A stretch of 12,251 nucleotides of DNA from Spirochaetota bacterium. Lineage in GTDB: Bacteria > Spirochaetota > B62-G9. The notes under the pieces were generated by a model. It did no database searches and was not told the DNA's origin. It saw nothing but the letters and a program-made list of their open reading frames with translations. How positions within the stretch are numbered: position 1 is the stretch's first letter; each line of letters opens with the position of its first letter. Made by a program: the position numbers and the translations under genes. Positions 1 to 7,014 of this stretch are shown one piece after another. The stretch covers positions 1 through 12,251 of the forward strand of contig JALXDB010000422.1 of the NCBI GenBank assembly GCA_026990615.1, given 5' to 3'.

Positions 1-1
1 A

Positions 2-1189
2 AAAATGGTGGCAGGGCCTGGCGGTGTATATATATGCGACGAATGCGTTGAGCTATGCAATGAAATAATGTTCGGTGATGAGGTGCAGATAAACCTCGAT
101 GTTCTACCAACACCGTCCGAAATCAAGGATTTCCTCGATCAATACGTAATTGGCCAGGAGTATGCGAAAAAAATTCTTTCTGTTGCTGTGTATAATCATT
201 ACAAGAGGATAAACCATCTATCCCGGAATCCCGATGACGATGTTGAACTGGAAAAGAGTAATGTACTTCTTATAGGGCCTACGGGAAGCGGCAAAACACT
301 CCTTGCTCAAACTCTGGCTCGAAAGTTAAATGTACCATTTACAATTGCCGATGCCACAACATTAACAGAGGCTGGCTACGTAGGTGAGGATGTTGAAAAT
401 ATTCTACTAAAGCTAATCCAGAATGCAGGGGACGATATAAAAAAGGCAGAAGTGGGAATTGTATACATAGACGAGATAGATAAGATTTCAAGAAAGAGCG
501 AAAATCCCTCAATTACCAGAGATGTTTCAGGAGAAGGGGTACAGCAGGCTCTTCTAAAAATTATTGAAGGAACTATTGCATCGGTTCCACCGCAGGGAGG
601 TAGAAAACATCCACATCAGGAGATGATTAAGATCAACACGAAGAATATCCTCTTTATATGCGGCGGAGCCTTTGTTGGCCTTGATAAAATCATCGAAAGA
701 CGTATCTCCAATAAAACAATCGGTTTTGGTGCTGATATTAAAAGGAGAGACGAGAAAAAACTTGATGAAATTATAAAATATGTTCATCCTGACGATCTTA
801 TTAAATACGGACTTATTCCAGAATTTATAGGCAGGTTGCCGGTGGTAGCACCTCTGCATGAACTGGGCAAGGAAGAACTAAAGAGGATTCTTGTTGAACC
901 CAAGAATGCTCTTATAAAACAGTACAAAAAAACCTTTGAAATGGAGGGAGTGGAACTGGAGTTCACACCGGATGCAATAGAGGAAGTTGCCAACGAAGCA
1001 ATTAAAAGACACACCGGGGCAAGAGGCTTGAAATCCATTCTTGAGAGTATAATGGTTGACCTGATGTACGAAATTCCCTCGAGAAAGGATATATCCAAGG
1101 TTGTTATTACGGCAGAAGTGATTAAAAACATTTCCGAGCCGATAGTACTTACTAAGAAAGGCATAGATCAGGAAGAAAAGTCGGCCTGA
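2..1189 (+). CDS. clpX: ATP-dependent Clp protease ATP-binding subunit ClpX (5' end outside window)
   Basis: ClpX is the AAA+ unfoldase that recognises substrates, unfolds them with ATP and feeds them to the ClpP peptidase in the cytoplasm. Numbering from the Met codon at position 5, I see the second Cys pair of the N-terminal zinc-binding domain (C11, C14), Walker A GPTGSGKT (91-98), the pore loop GYVG (124-127), Walker B ending YIDEID (154-159), the RKH loop (200-202), the ClpP-docking IGF loop (239-241), the Arg finger in EFIGRLP (R277) and the sensor-2 GAR (338-340). All hallmark residues are intact. The gene is truncated by the window: the first Cys pair of the zinc domain is missing, and the Met at position 5 aligns inside that domain, so it is not the start. 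The IGF loop implies a ClpP partner, probably encoded just upstream. No lon gene follows, although lon often does. Identity is certain. Confidence 0.98.
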   Translation, partial: KMVAGPGGVYICDECVELCNEIMFGDEVQINLDVLPTPSEIKDFLDQYVIGQEYAKKILSVAVYNHYKRINHLSRNPDDDVELEKSNVLLIGPTGSGKTLLAQTLARKLNVPFTIADATTLTEAGYVGEDVENILLKLIQNAGDDIKKAEVGIVYIDEIDKISRKSENPSITRDVSGEGVQQALLKIIEGTIASVPPQGGRKHPHQEMIKINTKNILFICGGAFVGLDKIIERRISNKTIGFGADIKRRDEKKLDEIIKYVHPDDLIKYGLIPEFIGRLPVVAPLHELGKEELKRILVEPKNALIKQYKKTFEMEGVELEFTPDAIEEVANEAIKRHTGARGLKSILESIMVDLMYEIPSRKDISKVVITAEVIKNISEPIVLTKKGIDQEEKSA

Positions 1190-1214
1190 TCCCCTCTTCA
1201 GGTCGTCTTTGTTC
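1182..1214 (+). terminator. weak terminator-like stem overlapping the clpX stop codon
   Basis: An 8-bp stem with one G-U pair joins 1182-1189 (CGGCCTGA, which includes the TGA stop) to 1198-1205 (TCAGGTCG), with an 8-nt loop. A short, interrupted T-rich tail (tctttgttc) follows. It could end clpX transcription. The tail is poor, so this is a modest call. Confidence 0.4.
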
Positions 1215-1289
1215 AGCTTCCATTTTTACATTAACAAAAATCCTGCAAATATTTTCTGAACTAAATAGCCTAATCTCAATATCAAATAA

Positions 1290-1311
1290 AAAAGAAATTT
1301 AAATTTCTTTT
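1290..1311. repeat. perfect 22-bp palindrome between clpX and the UPF0182 gene
   Basis: The arm AAAAGAAATTT at 1290-1300 is followed directly by its exact reverse complement at 1301-1311. It lies 100 bp after clpX and 80 bp before the UPF0182 start. It could be a dyad operator or, as RNA, an A/U-only hairpin of about 9 bp with a TTAA loop. It is not followed by a T-run, and an A/U-only stem makes a weak terminator. Confidence 0.5.
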
Positions 1312-1391
1312 CACAAAAAATTATTGTATTATGTACTATCAGATAAAACTGGATTATTTTAACTTAAAAAGTAATCTAAGGAGTTAAATAA

Positions 1392-4109
1392 ATGAAAACA
1401 GGTGTTAAGGTATTAATTTTTATCGGAGTAATCATTGCAATTATAGTTGGAATACTCGTAGGAACAAGGGTATGGTTCAACTATATATGGTTCAGCAAGC
1501 TGGGCTATCTAAATGTTTACACAAAAATTCTGTGGAGTAAGGTTGGATTATGGGTTATCTTCTTTTTCCTCTTCCTTATATTTGCAGGATTTAACATCTT
1601 CTATGCCTTTAAAAAGGGCAACATTCAGAAGATAAAGTTTCAGCAGCAGGGCGTACCTGTCGAGTTAAGTAAAACTGTAGGTATAATCATCTCCATTATT
1701 GCTATTCTTATTCTAGCTCTTATAATGGCAAAGAACGGCAGTAGCAAATGGGAAACAATACTAAAGTTCTTTAATAAAACCAAATTTAACATAAAAGACC
1801 CTCTTTACAACAGGGACATTTCATTCTATGTCTTCACACTGCCGGTTTTCACTTTTCTAAAATCATGGAGTCTTGGCACACTTATTCTAACAATCCTTGC
1901 TGTAGGATTCCTCTATCTTCTTTCAGGCCACGTAAATATGGAATACAACAAACTTCAGGTAAGCGATCAGGCGAAAAAACATATCATTTTTTTAATCTCA
2001 CTCCTCGGTCTGATAATAGCATGGAACTACTGGCTTAAGATATACGAACTTTTATTCTCTAAGAGAGGAATAATATATGGAGCCGGTTACACCGATATAA
2101 AAGTCACAAGGCCGGGCTACATAATAATGATCGGGGTATCTCTATTCACAACGGTATTTTCTCTCATAGGAGCCAAAAAGGGAACCTTTAAACACCTGGT
2201 GATAGCTTTCGGTTCTCTAATAGGTGCCGCAATAATCTTTACTGGATTGATACCGGGCGTTGTGCAGGCTATATCCGTTAAACCAAACGAGCTTGTGAAA
2301 GAGCTTCCATATATTAAAAATAATATTGATCTAACAAGAATAGGCTACAATCTAAACACTGTTGTAACAAAACCTTTCCCGGTAAGGGACTCCCTAACTG
2401 CGGATGACTTTGCACCGGAGACTGGAATCACAAAACATATAAGACTGTGGGACCACAGACCTCTAAAATCTACATTTTCACAGCTTCAGGAATTCAGGCT
2501 TTACTACGATTTTTACGATGTTGATGTAGACCGATACCATTTTGGAAAAGAGTACAGGCAGGTTATGCTGTCTGCAAGGGAGATCAACTATAATGAACTG
2601 CCACAGGAGGCTAAAACCTGGGTTAACGAACGTCTGCAGTTTACACATGGATATGGTCTGGTTATGGCTCCTGTTAATGAAATAGGAGAGGAAGGTCTAC
2701 CGGTTCTCTTTATCAAAGATATTCCACCTAAGATCTCGGTTCCTCTCAAGCTGGATAGACCCGAGATATACTACGGTGAAGAATCCTTCCCATACGTAAT
2801 TGTAAACACAAAACTTCCCGAATTTGACTATCCAAAGGGAGATAAAAACGTAACGACCAAATATCAGGGTCCCGGTGGCATCCCGATTAAAAATGCCTTC
2901 AGAAGATTCCTGTTTGCAATTCATCTAAAAAGTGCCGAGATAATTTTTACAAATTATATCACACCTGAAAGTAGGCTGATGATCTATAGAAGTATTCAGG
3001 ACAGGGTTCCAAAAATTGTTCCATTTTTAAGATACGATCCAAACCCATACATCGTAATAAATGACGGAAAACTATACTGGATGGTTGATGCATATACAAT
3101 CTCCGATAAATTCCCCTACTCTCAACCCTATAAAGACGGATACAACTACATAAGGAATTCTGTAAAAATCACAATCAATGCCTATACCGGAGATGTTAAC
3201 TACTATGTAATTGATAAAAAGGATCCTCTATTAAAAACATATATGAAGATATTTCCAAACCTGTTTAAGGATATCTCGGAGATGCCAAAAGGTCTTCTGC
3301 AACATGTTAGGTATCCAATGTATATGTTTAAAGTACAGGCCGAGCTCTACTCAACTTACCATATGACCGATCCTCAGGTATTCTACAATAAAGAGGACAA
3401 ATGGACAATTCCTCACGAAATATACGGCGAATCTGAAACCGAGATGAGCCCCTACTACACAATAGTAAAATTTCTCGACTCCGAGTTTGACAACGAAGAG
3501 TTTGTACTGATGCTCCCGTTTACTCCGACAAATAAAAACAACATGGTGGCATGGGTAGCTGCCATGTGCGATCCCCAGAACTACGGGAAGATGATAGAGT
3601 ACAAGTTTCCGAAAGAAAAGCTTATATTTGGTCCTCTTCAGATTGAATCAAGGATTGATCAGAACTCTGAAATCTCCAAACTTTTCACGCTCTGGGGACA
3701 GAAAGGGTCAAAGGTGATCAGAGGGAACCTCCTCGTTATACCTGTAAAGGATTCGCTCATCTACATAGAGCCCATCTATTTGAGAGCGGAGCAGAGCGAG
3801 CTACCGGAATTAAAGAGGGTAATTGTGGGGTACCAGGATAGAATTGGCGTAGGATTGAGACTGGAAGATGCACTGTTCAATGTTTTCGGAGCCACAACAC
3901 CGACAGAAGCTGGAAAACAGGCCAAAAAGATGACCAAAGGTCAGGCAGGAGCCTTAAATATTGAAGATCTAATTAACAAAGCCGTATCCTACTTCAATGA
4001 GGCACAAAACAGGCTAAAGGAAGGTGACTTCAGCGGTTACGGAGAGTACATCAAACAACTTCAGAATGTACTGCTTGAATTAAAAGAAAAATCTACAAAT
4101 CTCAAGTAA
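1392..4109 (+). CDS. UPF0182 family large membrane protein
   Basis: This is a UPF0182 (COG1615) protein, a family of large bacterial membrane proteins with no established biochemical function. About seven hydrophobic segments fill the N-terminal third (roughly residues 6-27, 50-72, 96-113, 158-178, 197-218, 243-260, 268-292). A large hydrophilic domain of about 600 residues follows and is probably extracytoplasmic. Family-typical stretches are DPLYNRDISFYVF (136-148), GAGYTDIKVTRPGY (230-243), the LPYIKNNIDLTRIGYN region (305-320), and the RLWD..RPL...QLQE.RLYYDF.DVDVDRY block (351-382). The last 60 residues form an amphipathic, Lys/Glu-rich helix as in relatives. The length (905) fits the family. 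The start is supported by AAGGAG at 1378-1383, 8 nt before ATG. It stands alone between clpX and a convergent cupin gene and ends at a clear terminator. Family membership is firm; function is unknown. Confidence 0.95.
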   Translation: MKTGVKVLIFIGVIIAIIVGILVGTRVWFNYIWFSKLGYLNVYTKILWSKVGLWVIFFFLFLIFAGFNIFYAFKKGNIQKIKFQQQGVPVELSKTVGIIISIIAILILALIMAKNGSSKWETILKFFNKTKFNIKDPLYNRDISFYVFTLPVFTFLKSWSLGTLILTILAVGFLYLLSGHVNMEYNKLQVSDQAKKHIIFLISLLGLIIAWNYWLKIYELLFSKRGIIYGAGYTDIKVTRPGYIIMIGVSLFTTVFSLIGAKKGTFKHLVIAFGSLIGAAIIFTGLIPGVVQAISVKPNELVKELPYIKNNIDLTRIGYNLNTVVTKPFPVRDSLTADDFAPETGITKHIRLWDHRPLKSTFSQLQEFRLYYDFYDVDVDRYHFGKEYRQVMLSAREINYNELPQEAKTWVNERLQFTHGYGLVMAPVNEIGEEGLPVLFIKDIPPKISVPLKLDRPEIYYGEESFPYVIVNTKLPEFDYPKGDKNVTTKYQGPGGIPIKNAFRRFLFAIHLKSAEIIFTNYITPESRLMIYRSIQDRVPKIVPFLRYDPNPYIVINDGKLYWMVDAYTISDKFPYSQPYKDGYNYIRNSVKITINAYTGDVNYYVIDKKDPLLKTYMKIFPNLFKDISEMPKGLLQHVRYPMYMFKVQAELYSTYHMTDPQVFYNKEDKWTIPHEIYGESETEMSPYYTIVKFLDSEFDNEEFVLMLPFTPTNKNNMVAWVAAMCDPQNYGKMIEYKFPKEKLIFGPLQIESRIDQNSEISKLFTLWGQKGSKVIRGNLLVIPVKDSLIYIEPIYLRAEQSELPELKRVIVGYQDRIGVGLRLEDALFNVFGATTPTEAGKQAKKMTKGQAGALNIEDLINKAVSYFNEAQNRLKEGDFSGYGEYIKQLQNVLLELKEKSTNLK

Positions 4110-4132
4110 ATCAAATAATCCTGCAGAGATAT

Positions 4133-4167
4133 AGGCCCTTCCCCTTTACAGGAAGGGCCTTCTTTTT
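4133..4167 (+). terminator. intrinsic terminator of the UPF0182 gene
   Basis: A 10-bp perfect stem, AGGCCCTTCC (4133-4142) with GGAAGGGCCT (4151-4160), has an 8-nt loop and is followed by TCTTTTT (4161-4167). It lies 23 nt after the UPF0182 stop. On the opposite strand the stem lacks a T-run, so it should act mainly on + strand transcripts. Confidence 0.92.
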
Positions 4168-4181
4168 AACAAGGCATTTGG

Positions 4182-4517
4182 TCAGTCTAATTTTAAATAA
4201 TCTTCCCTAACAGGAGAAAAAATCTCAAGAGCCTCACAGGTTTCAATAACATATGCTTCATGGGGAATCCCTCCCTTTATACTCCAGCTGTCCCCCTTTT
4301 TTACCCTGTACTTAATTCCATCTATAATTAGATCCATCTCTCCCCTTATAAGATAACCGGTTTGCTCCTCAGAATGTTTATGCAGGGGAAGATGTTTCCC
4401 TTTCTCGAGTAAAAACCTGACCATATGAGTCTTATCCCCGTACGCCAGATTCTGAATCCATATACCATCCAAAATTTCTTTAGCCTTTCCTTCATCTTTT
4501 CTCACAATCCTATTCAT
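4182..4517 (-). CDS. small single-domain cupin protein, KdgF-like
   Basis: This is a 111-residue single cupin (cupin_2 type). The metal-site pattern is complete: H46, H48 and Q52 in the HKHSEEQTGYLIRG segment (46-59), and H86 in the GGIPHEAYV segment (82-90). The His-His-Gln-His arrangement is that of KdgF, a cupin that speeds opening of unsaturated uronates in pectin and alginate breakdown. Many cupins of unrelated function share it, so the substrate is open. There is no signal peptide, so it should be cytoplasmic. The start is supported by a GGGGTG ribosome-binding site (complement of 4526-4531), 8 nt before ATG. It is divergent from the aldolase operon across a 173-bp AT-rich gap and convergent with the UPF0182 gene. 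A perfect 19-bp dyad sits just upstream of its start. Fold and metal site are confident; the KdgF role is inference. Confidence 0.85.
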   Translation of the reverse strand: MNRIVRKDEGKAKEILDGIWIQNLAYGDKTHMVRFLLEKGKHLPLHKHSEEQTGYLIRGEMDLIIDGIKYRVKKGDSWSIKGGIPHEAYVIETCEALEIFSPVREDYLKLD

Positions 4518-4533
4518 CCTATAAACACCCCGT

Positions 4534-4552
4534 TTTTAGTATTGTACTAAAA
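4534..4552. promoter_or_regulatory. 19-bp operator-like palindrome upstream of the cupin gene
   Basis: TTTTAGTA (4534-4541), spacer TTG, and TACTAAAA (4545-4552) form a perfect 8-3-8 dyad, 16 bp upstream of the cupin ATG. A further TTAGTAT half-site lies at 4563-4569. On the minus strand a possible promoter (-35 TTGTAA, complement of 4576-4581; 18-bp spacer; -10 GATAAT, complement of 4552-4557) would place the dyad across the transcription start, where a repressor would act. The DNA is AT-rich, so the promoter assignment is weak. The dyad itself is exact. Confidence 0.5.
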
Positions 4553-4690
4553 TTATCTTTACTTAGTATATTTTATTACAAAACAAATTTTTATTGAATT
4601 ATTTATTGATATTTGATAGTTTGTAAGATGAATGCATTTCTGACAAATTTTAACTAACCAGATAATCATTTTAAATCTCTAGGGGGTACT

Positions 4691-5743
4691 ATGCCAGTTG
4701 AATATTTTAAAGGTAGCTGGACAGCTTTGATTACACCATTTAAGGAAGACGGCGGTGTAGATTACGAAGGACTGGAAAAAAATATAGAATTTCAGATCGA
4801 TCAGGGCATAACAGGTATACTTCCCGTTGGAACCACAGGGGAATCTCCCACCCTGTCCACAGAAGAACATATCGATGTTATAGCAAAAGCAAATAAGATA
4901 GCATCAGGCAGATGCGGGGTACTTGCAGGAACGGGCTCAAATTCTACAGCGGAAGCATTAAACCATACCCGCCATGCAGTTGAAGAAGGCATAGACAAGG
5001 TTCTGCTTGTGGACTGTTATTATAACGGTCCCTCCAGCCTGGAATTAAGAAAAGAATACTACCAGAGAATTCTTGATACCTTTAAAGATATCAAAATCGT
5101 CATATATGTAATTCCTGGAAGAACTGGTACTGCAATACTCCCGGTTGATATTGCTATTCTCAGTGAAGAATATGACAGGGTAATAGCAATAAAAGAGGCT
5201 ACCGGTGATCTTGAGAGAATGAAAGAAGAGAGAAGATTGATGCCAGATATGAGCATTATGTCCGGCGATGATGACAAAACATTCACCATGATGACTGACA
5301 GTGCGATAAAGGCATCGGGTGTAATATCCGTAACTTCGAATATTGCCCCTAAAGCTGTTGACGAAATGGTCAATGCTCTATTGGATGGTGATAATAATAG
5401 GGGACAGGAGCTGGCAAGAAAACTTAAACCTCTTTTTTCAATTGTAACTGTAAAGGCAACTACAGAAAGAGTCCTGAAAGATGGAAGAAAAGTAAAAGTA
5501 ACAGATAGATTTAGAAATCCCCTTGCAATTAAAACAGCAATGATGGCATTGGGGCTTCCATCCGGGTTTCCTAGGCCTCCCCTCGGAAAGATGAACAGAG
5601 AAGGTGTAGAGATTGTAAAAAAGGCACTCACGGATGTCTGGAACAACTCTCCGGAAATCCTTAAACCTTTAGAAGATTTTTACGGTGTTGACATCGAATC
5701 GAGATTAAACGACCAAAAGGTATGGGATTCCCTAATATATTAA
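4691..5743 (+). CDS. dihydrodipicolinate synthase (DapA) / N-acetylneuraminate lyase superfamily aldolase
   Basis: This is a TIM-barrel class I aldolase of the DapA/NanA superfamily, which forms a Schiff base with a keto acid such as pyruvate. Visible family residues are GTTGES (47-52; T48 and T49 match E. coli DapA T44 and T45), Y110/Y111 (Y107), Y139 (Y133), R144 in PGRTG (R138), the Schiff-base K168 in IKEATGD (K161), and the GVISVTSN segment (210-217). The retained Arg favours a true DapA-like enzyme, giving 4-hydroxy-tetrahydrodipicolinate for lysine or DAP synthesis. The protein is 350 residues against about 292 in E. coli, with roughly 19 extra residues near 251-276 and a C-terminal tail of about 33. 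The context (MFS transporter 16 nt downstream, divergent KdgF-like cupin) suggests instead a catabolic lyase. The ribosome-binding site is AGGGGGT at 4681-4687. Superfamily is certain; substrate is unresolved. Confidence 0.93.
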   Translation: MPVEYFKGSWTALITPFKEDGGVDYEGLEKNIEFQIDQGITGILPVGTTGESPTLSTEEHIDVIAKANKIASGRCGVLAGTGSNSTAEALNHTRHAVEEGIDKVLLVDCYYNGPSSLELRKEYYQRILDTFKDIKIVIYVIPGRTGTAILPVDIAILSEEYDRVIAIKEATGDLERMKEERRLMPDMSIMSGDDDKTFTMMTDSAIKASGVISVTSNIAPKAVDEMVNALLDGDNNRGQELARKLKPLFSIVTVKATTERVLKDGRKVKVTDRFRNPLAIKTAMMALGLPSGFPRPPLGKMNREGVEIVKKALTDVWNNSPEILKPLEDFYGVDIESRLNDQKVWDSLIY

Positions 5744-5759
5744 AGAATAGCTGAACAAG

Positions 5760-7013
5760 GTGAAAACTGGTATCTACAGTAAAGATGAGAAGAAGATAAT
5801 TTTCATTTCATGTAGCGGGCATTTTCTTGTCCATACATTAATACTAATATTCCCGGCAATTGTTACTCCAGTTTCAAGGGAATTTGGTCTCGATTTTGCC
5901 GAAACAATCAAAATAAGCTTCCCGATGTATCTGATATACGGGCTGGGGGCCTTCCCCTTCGGATTAATAACCGACCATTTAAAGCCTAAAACTTCATTTG
6001 TTATATATTTTGGAGGTACTTTCTTATTTTCTTTTCTTGCTTCACTATCGAGGACCCCTTTGCAATTACAGCTGTATCTGGCGTTACTCGGTGTATTTTT
6101 AAGTATGTATCACCCGATGGGACTCGGTTTAATATCGACGAACATAAGAAGAATAGGTCCCGCACTGGGGCTCAACGGTATATTTGGAAGTCTGGGTCTT
6201 GCAGTTGCTCCTTTTATAGCAGGCATAATAAACTTTTTCTACGGCTGGAGGAAGGTATACTCTATTTTATCAGTACTACCTCTGGGTATGCTTATATATA
6301 CAATTTTGGAGAAATCCAGTACCGAATCTAATATAAAAAAAAGCAAAAAATTGGACGGGGGAAATGGCGAGCAGCTTAAAGCTCAAACAGTAGCTTTTTT
6401 CATTTTAATGTTTTCAATGATGTTATCAGGATTTGTATACAGAGGTCAAAACATAGTATTACCCACCTATTTCGAGAAAAAAGTTTACTTCCTGTTTAAT
6501 ATACTGAAGGGGATAAATATAAGTAATATTTCGGGATCAAAGACCCTGTCTGCAACACTGCTCACCTCATTGGTATACTTCATCAGCATATTTGGGCAGA
6601 TCCTTGGTGGTAGAGTTGCTGATAAATACGAACTAAAATACTCGTATCTGATATTTTTTACTATTTCCCTTCCATTTTTGATATTAATGTTCTTCACAGA
6701 TAATATTCTTCTTTTAATATCGGCTGTTGGCTTTGTTTTGTTTTCAATAGGAATGCAGCCAATAGAGAACTCTCTTGTGGCCAAGTTTACTCCATCTAAA
6801 TGGAGAAACACAAGCTATGGGCTGAAGTTTGTTGTAACCTTTGGAGTTGGATCAACCGTTATATATCCTGTTGGCTATATCCAGGAAAGATTTTCACTAA
6901 ACTATGTATTTTTACTTTTTACTGCTGTTATTTTAGTATTAATAATGAACGATATCTTTCTGATTTTATACACAAACAGAAAGCTTTCCAAACTTGTAAC
7001 CAGGAATAATTAA
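5760..7013 (+). CDS. major facilitator superfamily (MFS) transporter
   Basis: This is a 417-residue MFS permease of the inner membrane with about 12 hydrophobic segments. Motif A is visible between TM2 and TM3 as GLITDHLKPK (68-77, D72), and its second-half copy as GGRVADKY (283-290). A hydrophilic Lys/Ser-rich loop at about 184-208 separates the halves. The YHPMG (117-121) and LGLNGIFGSLGLAVAP (136-151) stretches resemble the fosmidomycin-resistance-like branch of MFS, but the substrate cannot be read. The start is GTG at 5760: an in-frame stop at 5748-5750 leaves little room upstream, and TM1 begins within about 12 residues. The ribosome-binding site is poor (AAGGTG overlaps the start), so translation may be coupled to the aldolase gene 16 nt upstream. 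The signalling gene follows 1 nt after its stop, so the three genes form an operon. Import of the aldolase's substrate, or export of a product, is inference. Confidence 0.9.
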   Translation: MKTGIYSKDEKKIIFISCSGHFLVHTLILIFPAIVTPVSREFGLDFAETIKISFPMYLIYGLGAFPFGLITDHLKPKTSFVIYFGGTFLFSFLASLSRTPLQLQLYLALLGVFLSMYHPMGLGLISTNIRRIGPALGLNGIFGSLGLAVAPFIAGIINFFYGWRKVYSILSVLPLGMLIYTILEKSSTESNIKKSKKLDGGNGEQLKAQTVAFFILMFSMMLSGFVYRGQNIVLPTYFEKKVYFLFNILKGINISNISGSKTLSATLLTSLVYFISIFGQILGGRVADKYELKYSYLIFFTISLPFLILMFFTDNILLLISAVGFVLFSIGMQPIENSLVAKFTPSKWRNTSYGLKFVVTFGVGSTVIYPVGYIQERFSLNYVFLLFTAVILVLIMNDIFLILYTNRKLSKLVTRNN

Positions 7014-7014
7014 A

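Noticed and set aside
5..7. ATG at position 5 as the start of clpX
   Set aside because: The reading frame is open to the window edge, and this Met falls inside the zinc-binding domain, after its first Cys pair. The gene begins outside the window.
4518..4690. Lysine riboswitch or other leader element before the DapA-family gene
   Set aside because: The region is short, AT-rich and lacks the GC-rich conserved helices of known riboswitches. Only the small dyad described above stands out.
5059..5646. 195-residue open frame antisense to the aldolase gene
   Set aside because: It is a shadow of the opposite strand: no family resemblance, and it lies wholly inside a well-supported gene. The same holds for the antisense frames at 554-859, 784-1164, 6485-6811 and 7581-7853.
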